DNA from: Chrysoperla carnea
Taxonomy: Eukaryota; Arthropoda; Insecta; Neuroptera; Chrysopidae
DNA length: 64,000 nt
Direction: 5' to 3'
Assembly: GCF_905475395.1 (NCBI RefSeq)
Contig: NC_058338.1
Span: 72,675,435 to 72,739,434, forward strand
Shown here: positions 12,980-26,821 of the stretch, piece by piece
Layout: each line of letters begins with the position of its first letter
How positions within the stretch are numbered: position 1 is the first letter of the stretch
Program-made: the position numbers and the translations under genes
The notes under the pieces: model-generated
Databases searched by the model: none
What the model saw: only the letters and a program-made list of their open reading frames with translations
Told to the model about the DNA's origin: nothing

Positions 12980-13975
12980 GTAAGTCATATTTAAGATGAT
13001 AATTGCGTTTTTCAACTAAAATTAGAACATTTATATAAAAGAAATCCATTCTTTCGAACAATACACCATTTTATTCTTTAAAATAATGTGAAATCGGGAA
13101 TTAATATGTTTTCTTCAGAAAACAATACTTAAAAAATTTTAGTTACTAGTTTCAGTTTTAAGGATTTATTTTTGTGATTTTTTTATTTTTAAAAGTAAAA
13201 TCAATTTATTCAATTTTGTTGTTGGTAATTTGTAAATGGTAACTATTAAAAACAGTTTGTTTTAATTAATTTGATTTCAACTATCCATCAAATTAAGTGC
13301 CATCAATACAAACTTTCTAATTACAAATGTCAATCAATCAATTAGTACAAGAAAAATGTATTTTGCAAATTTGAATTAAATCTAAACTTGATATCAGTTT
13401 CTGTGAACAGTCAATAATTTTTAAAACAAAGAAAAAAAATAAAAAAATATTTTTATTTTGAACATATGACTCATATTCAAGATGTAACAAAATAGTAAAT
13501 TTTCAAAAATCCGAATCTGTTCGAAAGGAGTTTCTATTCGATAAAATGACCAATAATACTAAATATTAATTGTATTTTCTGTAGTATTCCTATCAATACC
13601 AAGTTTAAATGTGAAAAATATTATGTTTATTAAAACTTTCCCTGTACATTATACAAATTTTTGAACATTTGACAGAAAAAATTCTCGTGCAAAAAATATT
13701 CAATTGTCAACGGTAATTTCTGTATCTTGGCTCGGTTCTTATGTACATTTTCTACCATATTACACCAGCGTACATATTTTTGGACATTGACAGAAAAAAC
13801 TGTTATAGAAGATATTCAACAAAAAGTATAAACATTATTAATTTGTATTTATTCTTAAAATTTTTGTATTTCTTCAAAATTCCCCATTAGGAGTTGGAAT
13901 TCGTTAATTTTTATTTAGAAATAGAATTTGATTGAAAATGTTTAATTTTAGCCAATAAACACATTACCAGAAGGT

Positions 13976-16900
13976 ATGGGAGATAGTGGCGATAGTGCTG
14001 ATAATTATGATCCGATTGATGTGGATATGCCACCAGTGAGGGCAGCATGCCCAATTTCGGTTGTGTCAAAAAAATGTATAAGTAAATGGATGGAAAAAAT
14101 GGAAGCTGGAATATTGTCCAGTACGCATTTTAAGGAGTATTGGCGTGTTTGGGTACCACGCATATACAGACATCCATTCAATGGGAATTGTTTAGAATGG
14201 TGTCATGATGAGGCCAAAGCACAAAAATTATTGTTTTCAATATTAGAAGAATTCATTTGTAACGGTGATCCACAAGAAGTCTTAGCAAAATTAACACAAT
14301 TACATAAACCACCGTCTGTGTGCGGGCGGGTCTTTAAAATGGGTGAACCTACTTACAGTTGTCGACAGTGTGGTATGGACGGAACTTGTGTTTTATGTGT
14401 AGATTGCTTCAAACAATCAGCACACCGAAATCATAAGTACAAGATGGGCACTTCATCAGGAGGTGGATGCTGTGACTGTGGCGACGATGAGGCGTGGAAA
14501 AGTGAACCTTACTGTGATATACATTTAATAGGTATGTATACATTTAATAACTATCAATTGGAGTCATTCCATATAGAATTCCAGGGTTTTATTAAGTTTC
14601 AAAATAAAAATTTGTGATTTTTTCGATTTTTACTGTTTAAGTAAATAATAAAGAAAAAAATTTGTATTTCCGGTTTAAATAAAACTCATTATGTAAGGTA
14701 ATTTTCGATCCAAATGTACGTACGAAATCTACTATTCAAATGAACTAGATTTTGACAAATTTTTTTACTTTATTGAAAGTGTTGTTCGTATAATTTCGAC
14801 ATATTATAAAATTTTAAATTCGTTTGCAGGTAAACATGCAAAACAAGACGAAGGACATGGCTTACCAGAAGATTTCGTGGAACGAGCTAAAATCACATTT
14901 GATGCAGTTTTATGGTATGCATACCATTTATTAACATTAGAACATAGTCCACGCCTACCGGCTGAACTACAGATACGAGACTCAGAGCGAGAACCACTTG
15001 AATTCTTAGAAATACCTGAAGCATATTGTACAGTCTTATACAATGATGAAACACATACATTTGAACAAGTGATCAGCACTTTGGCAAGAGTGATCAAATG
15101 TTCACAACGAGATGCTATCGAATTTGTAACAAACATCGATCGAGAAGGTCGAGCTGTTGTAAAATGTTCAACATTTCAACACTGTACTGAATTAAAAACC
15201 GAAATTGAAAAGTATACGTCACGCCATGGAAATCGACCGTTGAAAGTGTCCGTTGTTCATTCACATGTCGTGGCACATCAAATGTTTGCGATTAAATTGT
15301 TAGCATGGTTGCCAACTTTCTTGTCACATGGGGAAGGATTGCGTGTTGTTTTTAGCCAAATAGCTTGTCAAACAAAACCACGAGATATCACCTTAAATAA
15401 CACATCAATTGTTGAAGGAGTGTTACTAAGAGACTCGTATATGTGGAAATCAGCACGAAGTCATTGGCATCGTCTTCTGATTTCTGGGATGTTGATGGAG
15501 TATGATAGCAAGAAAGCTTTAGCTACAATATTTACCAAAAATTATGGTCACATTATGAAAGACTTTATAAGAGACGATCATGACCATGCATTTTCTGTGT
15601 CATCGTTGTCAGTACAATTATACACAGTACCAACATTGGCGCATCATTTGATTGCAAACGAAGATGTACTGTTCATTTTATTAAACACATTTATATCGGA
15701 ATGTGCCCGCAAGTGTAACACTCAAGGTAAACTTGAATTCGAGCGAAACACTCCCACTAACACCTTTAAACGAGCACAATTTATTTTATACGACGTCAAG
15801 TATTTATTAAGTACAAAGCCAAAAGAATGGACAGAAGAATTGCGACGAGGATTCTTTCAAGGTCTTACAATCATTTTAAATTTGCTTACAATGATGCAAG
15901 GTATGGATTCTGTTTCACGACAAGTGGGCCAGCATATGGAATACGAACCTGAATGGGAATCTGCATTTAATTTACACATCAAACTTGCAGCTGTGATTTC
16001 ACTTGTATTAGAATGGTGTGGATCAGACACGAAAGTATTAACAAAAACTTACAAAGTTACACTAAAACGTTTATTAGAGAATCCATGTTATGATCCAACT
16101 CAAGTTGGAGAAGTGCGTGAACTAGCTGATCATTCTGCGGCATGTTTACAATACGATGTAGCCAGCCAACCAGTTTCAATTCATTTACCACTATCACGAT
16201 TCTTGGCTGGATTACATTTGTATTTGGAAGCTCATAACTTAAATTTCGATACTGCATTTCAAGGTATCAAACTTACTCCAGAACAAATAATGGAACCAGT
16301 TTTACGTACCCAAGTGATGATTGCACAGGTACATGCAGGCATGTGGCGACGCAATGGATACGCTCTATTAAATCAATTATATTTTTATCATAATGTAAAG
16401 TGTCGAACAGAAATGTTAGATCGTGACATAGTCATTCTACAAATTGCAGCTGCACTCATAGAAAGTAATGAATTTTTAATCCATGTCATTAACAAATTCA
16501 ATTTAATCACTTGGGCAAATCCTGATTTTGAAGAAATTAGTTTAAAGAGCTCCGAAGAAGATAGTATGCGCCAAACTATTAATTTAGTTGAGGAATTTTT
16601 AGGATTATTAATAACAATTGTAGGGGAAAGATATATACCAGGAATTGGTAAAGTGACAGTAGAAGATCGTATCAAAAAAGAGATTGTCCAACAATTATGT
16701 ATTAAACCTTTACCACGATCTGAATTGAATAAAACCACAACAGATGAAGTTCTAAGTGACTCTGTTCTAGATAATTTAATTGACGAAGTTGCTACCTTCA
16801 AAAAACCTCCTCAATCGAGTGGTAAAGGTGTTTATGAATTAAAACCAGAATACTATAACATGTACAATGTATTCTTCTATCATTATACGCGTGAAGAACT

Positions 16901-19727
16901 TTCTAAATCTGAAGAAGCACAACGGAAACGTCGAAAAACAGCAAACGAACTAGAATGTTGCCCACCACCAGATTTACCTGAACTTACTGAATCATTCAGT
17001 ATGCTTACGAATTTACTACAATCTGATGTTATGCTTCATGTAATGCGACTTGTTTTACTACGAAGTATTAATTTACGCGCACGTAGCTTCTCAGAACCAC
17101 AATTGCATAAAGTTCTCCATTTAATTGGATATGCTTTACAAGAACAAGCATCGAAACGTTATCCATTTTTAGTATTTACGGAACGAGCTAATAAATGGGA
17201 AATATTACCTTTAATGGAGGAATTATCAACAAGTGCTCGTGTTGAATCTCATAAAGGTCTTTTATTATGGACGCTAAATAAATATAAAGAAGTGGCACGA
17301 CCTGTGGAATCCACAGAGACTGAAAGCGCAATGGAAGTGAATCAACCAGTTGCTGATAATTCTAAAGAAGAAAAAGAATGGCGGGCAAAAATGGCTGCTG
17401 AACGACGTGCTAAGGTTATGGCTCAAATGGCAGCAATGCAAAATAATTTTATGAAAGAATATGCTCAACTGTTTAAAGAAAGTGGTACTGATGTTTTAAA
17501 GAAACCGGAATTTAATGAAATCGAAATGGATGTAACCGAAGATAATGAAGTTCCTATTTGTTTAGGAAAAAATCAAACTACTAAAATGAATGTGGAACGA
17601 ACATACACTTGTATTTTGTGTCAAGAAGAACAAGCTGTCACTGCTGATGGAACTGCGTTGGTACTAGCTGGATTTGTACAACAATCAACAGTTTTATGTC
17701 AGCAACGCAATTGGCAACAGAGCAAACCGGAGAATCCCATTTTAGATCCATTATTCTTATCAGCGAATTTAGGACCTGCTCCACACACTAGCACCTGTGG
17801 TCATGTTATGCATAGTCACTGTTGGCAAAAATATTTTGATAATGTATTATTAAAAGAAAATAGGAGGCCATATCGACTTCGCCATCCAGCGAGTTTTGAT
17901 GTAGAAAAACAAGAATATTTATGCCCATTATGTGAATGTTTAAGTAACACAATTCTACCATTAATTCCTCCACTAGGAACACTTCAACCTAAACCTAAAT
18001 CGACTGCAGATATCACTTTTAATGATTGGTTGAAAGGTTTAGAAATAACCCTTAATCTTCGATTAAAAGTTAGTCATGGAGTTTTTAAATGTTCTGAAAC
18101 ATGTGCTGAACTTCATTGTCATTGCAGAGAAACAGCTGTGACTAGTAACTCTGAAGCAGAGTTGAATCCAGTTGAAGAATGTGACCCATATTGTATAACA
18201 CAAACTCATCAAGTATATTACGCATGTCCAATAGAACAAGTTGTAAAGCGTTTCAATAGCAATTCAGTAGGAACATCGTTCTCAGAATTATTTCCAACAA
18301 ATACAAAAGTGTTAAGTGAAAATCTGACTGAAATGATTTTACTATTTTCAAAAGCAACCTATATTAAAGGATTAGGTGTAAATCCCCATGTGGGTGATGG
18401 CCGAACACCGTTATTAGCTTGGAAATCATGTGCATACACTATTCGTACAATGGAAATTCTATTACGAGATTTAAATAAACCTTTATTAGGTGATTTATCG
18501 TGCCGTCAAAAAGATTGTCTAGAAAGTCTTGTAAGAATCGTTGGAGCGATTAGTTCCATTTGGAAGAAACCAAATGTTATTGGAAGTCATGCGTTAAAAA
18601 TATTAACATTATTATTAGAGAATCCATTTGATCCAGAAGGACCTAGCCTATTAGATTGGGATTCATTTGGTATGTTAGTCCCACTTGTTTTATCCTTACC
18701 AAGTTTATTTTGTAAGGAACAAATAGGAGCTATTGCTACAGGTGATGTGCAAGAACAATACATATTTCATTTATTGCTACTGTGTCACATCAGTAAAATT
18801 ATAATCACTAGTAAATTTGAAAACGAGGATACGACATCTATGGAAGTTGACATAGACGACGATGAATCAACAACTAATCAATTAACAGAAACAGAGCGAA
18901 TATTATTAAAAAATATATTAAAAATAGCAAAACCACAATTAGAAACCACGAATATATCGTTGCATAAAATTTGGAGTCGAATTAAAGACGCTTGTATACC
19001 ATTCTTAAGATGTTGTGTCCTGTTCTTCCACTTTTTAACAGACGTGCCTGCACCGACTACACTAACTGAAATTGGTGGGGATACATTCACAAATATGTGT
19101 AATTATCTAGGATTAACTGATTCATGTTTAGATATTTTACAACCATTAATATCCTGTGATTTGATTGCGTTGTGGTGTAAACATCCAGAAGTAGAAAAAT
19201 ACATTCAGGATAATACGAGCAAGGAAGTGATTGAAGAACCATTAGCAATATCACGTTTAGTTTCATTACCAAATGATTACAGTGAATTAATAAACACTGT
19301 ATCATTATTTACATGTCCAAACAGTGATCGTGAAGATTCCAGAAATCCAACAATGTGTTTAGCATGTGGGGAGATGTTGTGCTCACAAAGTTATTGTTGT
19401 CAAACGGAATTGAATAAAACATTGGTTGGTGCATGCACCTATCATGCATATAAATGTGGTGCTGGCGTTGGAATCTTCTTACGTGTACGAGAATGTGAAA
19501 TATTATTCTTGGCAAGTCCAAATCGTGGTTGTTTTGTCTCACCCCCATATCTAGATGATTACGGTGAAACTGATCAAGGATTACGACGTGGTAATCCATT
19601 GCATTTATGTGAAGAACGTTATAAGAAATTACATACGCTGTGGCTTAGTCATCGTTTACACGAAGAAATTGCACGAGCACTTGAATCGAATAATACCCTC
19701 ATGTCCACTCAGTGGCAACATTTATAA
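13976..19727 (+). CDS. UBR2: UBR1/UBR2-type E3 ubiquitin ligase (N-recognin), two coding exons
   Basis: Coding exons are 13976-14531 and 14830-19727. The intron (donor GGTATGTATA, acceptor TTTGCAG) splits a Gly codon in phase 1, and the total of 5454 nt gives 1817 aa plus stop. Seen in the protein: a Cys/His-rich UBR box at about residues 115-186 (VCGRVFKMGEPTYSC, then SGGGCCDCGD); a ClpS-like N-domain at about 250-330 (YCTVLYNDETHTFEQV); a RING-H2 at about 1113-1226 (CILC, HTSTCGHVMHSHCW, CPLCECLSN); and a conserved C-terminal domain containing SQSYCCQTEL, PPYLDDYGETDQGLRRGNP and a final WQHL. Family knowledge: such ligases bind destabilising N-terminal residues, type 1 in the UBR box and type 2 in the ClpS domain, and ubiquitinate the substrate with an E2 for proteasomal decay. 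Length fits UBR1/UBR2 (about 1750-1800 aa). The ATG has a good context (GGTATGG). The frame stays open 8 codons upstream to an acceptor at 13951, but no earlier ATG was found. Assignment to UBR2 rather than UBR1 is tentative. Confidence 0.96.
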
Positions 19728-19776
19728 ACAACAACAACAACAAAACTTAATCAATCTCAAACGTTGGTCACACAAT

Positions 19777-19780
<4 letters not shown>

Positions 19781-19810
<30 letters not shown>
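19781..19810 (+). repeat. 30-nt A tract 53 nt after the UBR stop codon
   Basis: An uninterrupted run of 30 A begins 53 nt after the stop codon and follows an (ACA)n-rich stretch. No AATAAA lies between stop and tract. The nearest AATAAA hexamers are at 19979 and 20041. It may be a simple repeat or the trace of a reverse-transcribed poly(A) tail (see findings). Confidence 0.9.
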
Positions 19811-19812
<2 letters not shown>

Positions 19813-19978
19813 GTGTTGAAGTTTTGATCATTAGTTTTGAAAAATTTCATGTTTGTTTGAACCTTTTTGTTGAGAAAGATACCACCGATTAATCATTAGG
19901 GGGCAGCCTAAGCACATGTAGTAGGGACAAACCTTTTTTAACGAATTTTCCTAATAACTGACAATTTTGAAGATAAGA

Positions 19979-20046
19979 AATAAAAATCTTATCAGCCAAC
20001 TTTTCAATGACTTCCTTTATTTGACTTTAGCGTTAACCTTAATAAA
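19979..20046 (+). terminator. Candidate poly(A) signals of the UBR gene
   Basis: AATAAA occurs at 19979-19984 and again at 20041-20046, the first two canonical hexamers downstream of the UBR stop. In DNA this AT-rich, hexamers arise by chance, so which one is used is unknown. Confidence 0.3.
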
Positions 20047-22670
20047 GCAGCTATCATTTTACTGCTACTATAGTACTTACGTGTACGAGAATGTGAATAT
20101 AGTACTTGATTAATATTTAAAATTAAAAGTATAGACCTGGAGAACATCGTAAAATTATAAATTTCCTACTTTAAATATCTAGTTTTTCAGTTTTGAATCA
20201 AAACACGGAAATTAATATATTTCAAAAGTAATTAATGATTCAAATAACAAAAGCATTTAATATTTTATAAAGGCTTTGTAATTTAAATAACAATATCCAT
20301 AAGCGCTGTGAGACAAGATTAAAAAGAGGTATTTGCGGTTTCCAGCCTTAAGATATTTCCTTATTACACAAAAAGTATTTTTTTAAATATTTTATGCTAA
20401 AAGCAAATTAACCGGCTATATTTGAAATAATTTCAAAACGCTACTAGTAATTAAAGTGAGGACTCTTTAAAATCATTTATTTAGTTAACCATCAGCTCGT
20501 CCTTGTCTCAAAACGACTGTCTAATTGTGATGCTAAATTGAAACCAAACAATGGCATCCTAATAAAAATTATAAATAATTAGAAAGGTATCCATTCTTAG
20601 AAATTTTTGCTATCCATGGCTTAATAGGTAATGAAACTAGCTGCATTATGTGACCTATCACAATGTGCAGACAAAACATTCGATATGTTAATCAGACCAA
20701 ATAAACGTTTCGTATTGTCCACCATGAAGCCCTTTTTTAAAAGCGCCTTAGTTTCCGTGATAACCAATTTTTTTTTTTGTTCGTAAGACGAACTTAAATT
20801 ATAAATGGTGACTAAGTAAATCATGGCAGCTAGATATTAAAATTATTAATGTTTATTTGTTTAGTGACGCCAGCTCCACTAGTGATAGTAATATTAATTA
20901 AATCGTTTCTGAACAAAAAGGTTGATTTTGTTATTTGATTATTGCATACAAAATAGCAACACAAATAAAAAAAATATATTTATTATTAAAATTAAAAAAC
21001 AAATTAGTTGCTTTAAAAAAATGAAATAATATTTGACATTTTTTAAGTAAAATTCTTGATTTAGTAATAAAGTATTATTATTAATATTTTATAATAATTA
21101 TACGCAAATAAAATAGAAAAAAATATTTTTTAAAATTAAAATATATTATTATAAATAAAGAATTTTTTATTATGTTTATTATTAATTAATATTATTATTA
21201 TTATTTATCCTGTGGGTTTTGAGTTGATTTGATTTCGGTGCTGTAAGTTATCAAAAATTAAGGCTTTACCAAATAAAAAAAAATTAATAATTAAAAAAAG
21301 AAAAATAAAATCATCTCGTTTTTAATTGTACTTATTAAATTAAAATCAAAATAATATTTTTATGATATAGCTGCTACAAATAAATTATAAAATCAATATA
21401 TTTGTCACTGTATATAAAATAAATATTTATTACAATTAATAAATTATATAAATATTAAAATCTCATTCGTACTCTATTTATAGTTTTTATCATACCTGTT
21501 TATTCTTTTACGATTTCGTCACGATTTGTGAATAGGACCATTGTCACTATGTTATTCTCGTAAGTCGGTGGTTTTATTAAATCTGATTATTACTACAGCT
21601 GTAAGACAATTTACACGACATCTCACACATGTTGTTACAACACAGGTTTAAAACTCTAGCTTAAAAGATTTTGGCGTGTAAAGGTGGTCTAGAATAGACT
21701 TGCACTCAACTTTTTAACCCTAAGATACATTATTTATTTATCCGTTCAGCCAAAATCTCTATTTATAGCTCAGATTCGACTAATAGTTTTTAAATGTTGA
21801 TCTTGTTGTTGAAACCTAAATTTTGTGGTTTCCCGTGTTGGATTTTTTCCTTATTGACGTCAATCGTCACACCACGATAACGTTTTACTCACCTCAAAAG
21901 CCATGTTACTGCAATGATCTGTTCGATTTATATTATGCAAATACGAGTTCATTAAACGTTTTATTTTAAACAGTAAAGAAAGCTTATTAGATCCCAACAA
22001 TTTTGTATATCTGGCATAGAGAGTGCAGGATTTCCAAATAATTTTTTTGATAAATCAATCAATCTTCCAGATAGTTTCAGTTTTTAATCAAAACTATATT
22101 ATGTAATCTTAACTCTTCGCATATCACATTGTATATTCTATAATTTTTTAGCAAAATTTAATTTGTGTGATTATAATTACTTTTTAAGTTTGATATCGTG
22201 CTGAGTTTCAGGAAGAAGCCATGGTCTTTATACCAAGCATCCATAACAAAATTTAAAAAAACAATGGTTGAATAAGCCTCATAGAGTTTCAGACATTAAA
22301 GAGTAACTATATTTTATCTTGTTTCAAAAGCGTAACACGATGCGAAGTTATTTTAAAAATTTTATCAATTATTACCGAAAGATTTGCCCCAATTCGAAAA
22401 TTTTGATGACCTGACAATGAATAATGTCCAAGTTAAATTATACTTTATTTGTGTCAGTAATTCTTTCTGTAAATATTTTAGATGGAAAAGCTGATACTTA
22501 CCGTTGTAATTTCATATTTGTCGTCTATTTTTCACTAAATATTTCAGATATTATTTCTATGCAAAAAATATCTCGAAAAAAAAAACTGCACAAAAAAAAA
22601 TATGTAGGTACAAAAGTCTGCACTTTTGAAGGAATATAAAAAATTATTTTCGTAGGTGTGTTTTTTCAGG

Positions 22671-23131
22671 TAGTCTACAAGCCCATGCTGAAATTTTTCG
22701 GGTTCAATGACCCACCAAGAATCATGTTGAAAAAGTTGTTCCTATATGGATAAGTACAGCATTCATTGGTGAGAATATGAATGTCACAACCCTTGGTATC
22801 TCATCCCTACACCATCAAATATGTACGGCGTTGCTGGCTACTAACTTTACAAGTATTCGAAGCGAATTACATAAATGCCGTGCAGAAATAAATCACGTAG
22901 GGCTTCAGAAATTGACAGGAGATTTTTTATAACTTGCGGTATTGAAGTTTCCTGATTGATTTCTATAAGGCATTTATGTAATACTTAAGCAGAATTAGTA
23001 GCCAGCAACGCCGTTCATCAAATCTAACGATATGGTGCTTAAATTTACTCTAACATATAGAAACATCTTTTTCTACATGATTCCTGGTGGGTCATTTCAC
23101 CCAAAAAAATTCTGCATAGGCTTCTAGTCTA
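22671..23131. mobile_element. Foldback MITE-like element, family A, copy 1
   Basis: The ends TAGTCTACAAGCC and GGCTTCTAGTCTA are inverted. The arms continue with CATGCTGAAATTTTTCGGGT, then ATCATGTTGAAAAAG, and then GGCGTTGCTGGCTACTAA. The mirror images occur at the right side (CAACGCCGTT, CTTTTTCTACATGATTCCTG). No ORF of note. A second copy of the whole structure lies at 26822-27322. Confidence 0.85.
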
Positions 23132-23749
23132 AAGAGGTAAACGAAAAAACAACTTCTGTTCGAAATATTTTACCATAAAGTTAATACATTCGGAAGAAAA
23201 TCAAAAGAAAAATCTTGTTTATGCATCCGATTTCCGTCGAATTTATTAAAATATACTGTCTGATGTAAACTATTTTTGATTAACTTACGTCCCCATGACC
23301 TAAAATGTTAGCAATCAATACGAAAGTTTATTTCTACGGAGCTCAGCTAAAAGGTTCATATAAATTTTTAAATAACAATAAAATATAATGACTAAATTCT
23401 ACAATTAATTTCTTTATTTAAAAAATAAAATAAAATAAAAAATATATCACAAAATAATAATAATAATAAATAAGATTTAAAAGAATATGTTTTGAGTTTG
23501 TTTGATTTAATTTGATATGTTTATTTATGTTAAGATATAGATAAACAATGGAGAATACATAACTTTTATATATATATAATTTTATTTTTCATTTGTAGAA
23601 TTGCAATTGCAAACATCAAATTTATTTTTTAAATTGATATTTCAATATTGATTCTCTAACTGTTCAGTTGCCACATTTTGTACTCACTATTGAAAATAGA
23701 AATAACAAAAGTCAAAATCAATTTATGTTTACAGGCAAATCGGTTAAAG

Positions 23750-23990
23750 CGACTGAAATACATATTGTAATTACACCGTATATAAGAACAGCTGATAAAA
23801 CAACATGATGGTACGGAACCCTAATCTTGCACTTGAAACATAGCTAAGAACACTCTCCATTAAATTACCTTTTAAACGATTCAAAAATATTAAAATCGTT
23901 TCAACCGTTTAAGCGCTACGATGCCACAGACAGGCAGACACACCCACATAGCGATCAAACTTATAAGACCCTTTTATTGATTCGGGGATT
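23750..23990. mobile_element. Degenerate dispersed repeat of a common insect type
   Basis: GGTACGGAACCCTAATCTTG, ACACTCTCCATTAAATTAC, (CAGA)-like CAGACAGGCAGACACACCCA and AACTTATAAGACCCTTTT followed by TCGGGGATTAAA match my memory of the tail of a family widespread in insect genomes. The class is not verified. Confidence 0.45.
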
Positions 23991-26821
23991 AAAAATAGTT
24001 AACAGTAAATTCTGTTACTGGGGTACTTTCTCAAGAAAAAATTGTCAAACACCGATCGTCAAAGAAGCCAGCTTGTTTTTTCTTCGGGTTGTCGTTTTTC
24101 CTCGGAGAAGGATGATTTTTTTAACGAGAGTTACCAATTAAGCTTCTAATGATATTTCTCTCAGACGATAATTATTTCAAAAAAAATAAAAAGTGCATAT
24201 CGCTTATAACGAGTATTGATAAGTCTCTTCAGTGCCACTATAACCGATTTTGACTGATTATTATCAAACAAATTATATAATATACTAAACTTAACTAGAT
24301 CAAAAACGAAGTCAAAGGCGAAGGCAAGAAGAACAAACGATTCATAGAGAGCATTTTTGCAAAAAATAACCGTTTTTCATTCTAGGAATATCTCATAATT
24401 ATTTTGTTTAAAACAAATAGGAACGAGATTTAATTAATGCTATTTATACTGTTATTGCGGTATTTCAATAATCCAGACACACACGAAAAGGAGAAAACGA
24501 AATAGCTTTTATCGTATTTTTATCTAGCCCAAACTATTAAATTTCAACATCAACCTAGATTATTAGTAGGTTTTGTATAATATTCCTTCCGTATAATAAT
24601 TTCGTGGTAAAGGTCGGGAGTCGGATTTTTTTTGTAAGCTGGAGCCACATCTGCTGGTCTACTATATTAATAAGCTCTACTATATTAATAAAAAATAGAC
24701 ATTTACTACTATATTCAGATGATTGTGATGTTTGACTTGTTTTGAGATCATAAAAAATGTATAATAAACTAAAAGTTAAAACTGATGTAAAAGCAATGAG
24801 ATCTAAAAATAAATTATTGCTTTCTTCGTTTTGATTGATTTTTATAATTTAGTGATCAATGGGTGTTTCTAAGCGAAAACCAAAGGGGTAACTGCTGAAT
24901 GCCAAAAGTAAACCGAACCTTTTATTTGAAACAATTTAGCCCAATCAATTTTTATACGATAAGCACATTCAGAAGTTGCCATTTTGCTCGTAAGCCCTTT
25001 AATCGATTACACGCATCGCACCTAATGATAAAATTCAATTTAACTTAATTGTATGTGACACCAAACAATATTATTCATAAAATTTTTGTACAATTTTGAG
25101 ATATAATTATAAATATTTATTATATTTATCAACATCAGCATATCAGCATCTTGTTTTATTTTCAAAAGCATACTCATTAATTCATTATTCTTAAATCACT
25201 ATATATTTTATTAATTAAATCTGCCACTTTTCCGGATTTAATCCAGAGTCTTCGGTTTCGTATCCTTTTTTATTATTTAATTTTATATTTCATAATCATA
25301 TAAAGATAAAAATATTAGGTTAATTTTAAATAGACACAGTCTATATTATTATTATTATACTTTCTTCTTTTTTGCCTATGACGCTGGTATAACCTTTTGA
25401 CTAAGCTTATTTCTCTAAATTAAAATAAAAATCTCATTTTCATCTTTAGGAAAAAAAACTTCAAACTTCTTTCAAAATTTATTATTTCTTGCTTTTGGTT
25501 AAAATGAATATATCCATTTGAAATTGCAAAATTGACTCACTCCGTTACCAAGAGGAAAGCGAAGAAAGACTAATTTTAATATCATTTATTAATTTGATTG
25601 GTTTATATTTAACACCATTGGAATATCTGGACATTTATTTCCTCTACTTTATCTCTTTTCTTTTACTTTAAATTTGTAATCGTTTTTAAAATAAAGAGAT
25701 GTCACGCTTCATTTTAGGCATTTATATGAAGATTTAAGAATAATACAATCAATAAGTAAAAATACAACCAATTTGTGTTTCCGTAAAAGATTTTGTTCAT
25801 GATGAGTGATCATAATCACACAAAATGGAATATGCCGCCTAGTTCAGGATTGTCATTATACAGACGTTATTATAAAAACAATGCCATTTGCCTATTTGAA
25901 TTACAGCATTGTATATAAAACAATAAGTTGGCTATCCACATTAATTTCTAAAGATTCATTTTAGAATGTAATACATACAAAATTGTAACAATGTTATCAT
26001 TTGAAAGCATCAATGGCTAGTCTTAATGGTAACCGCCTGTATACTACCTTTCCTAATTTAACAATTTTCATCATTGGTCTAATATACTAGCGATAGAATT
26101 TACCAGCAAATTAAAGTGATTGTAAATTTACTTTGAAATCGGTCGTAAATCTTACGGTTGGAAACGATATAAATTATTGAATCTTGATTTCCAATTAAAA
26201 TATTCGTTAAACGTTCTAAGAGCAAGTAAACTGATGAATAATCAAATGAATGCATTTTTTCTTTATCTTCGATTTCATATTTCTTTCCAACTTTACCTTA
26301 CGATTTGAAGTGGATGTTATTAAGTATTTGACAATCCTGTAATTGAATCAGTTCAGTTGAGCATTGAATCAGTGTTGTTGAATTTAGATTTGTTTTTGAA
26401 TAAAATTAAAATTTTTAAGTGTCTAATAATAATAATAAATAACATACGAACAATAGATACAAATCTTATTAATAACAGTTTTTATAAATTGATTCATTTA
26501 ATTTAAAATTATTTGTTGTATAATTTATATTATTTTACACATTATTCAAACAAATATATTGTGAATTCATAAAATTAATATTAATGTCCATTAGTCGTTT
26601 AACTCTTCTAAATGCAAAATTTTAACGATTAAATATCTTGCATCAAAGAAGATCTATATAAGGCAGGTAAATGTACTTACCCACGCATAATAACTAGTGA
26701 ACAAATTGTGGCTTTACAATATGCCCTATATTTTTGTATACAACTATTATTCTGACTGTTTGAAGAACTTGTTGCGTCTTAAAAATATCATGGGTCTAAT
26801 CATGATCTGCAAAAAGTTTTT

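Noticed and set aside
14804-15136. Minus-strand ORF of 110 codons, and the other antisense ORFs inside 14.8-19.6 kb
   Set aside because: They are shadows of the UBR coding frame, with no recognisable domain and no splice context.
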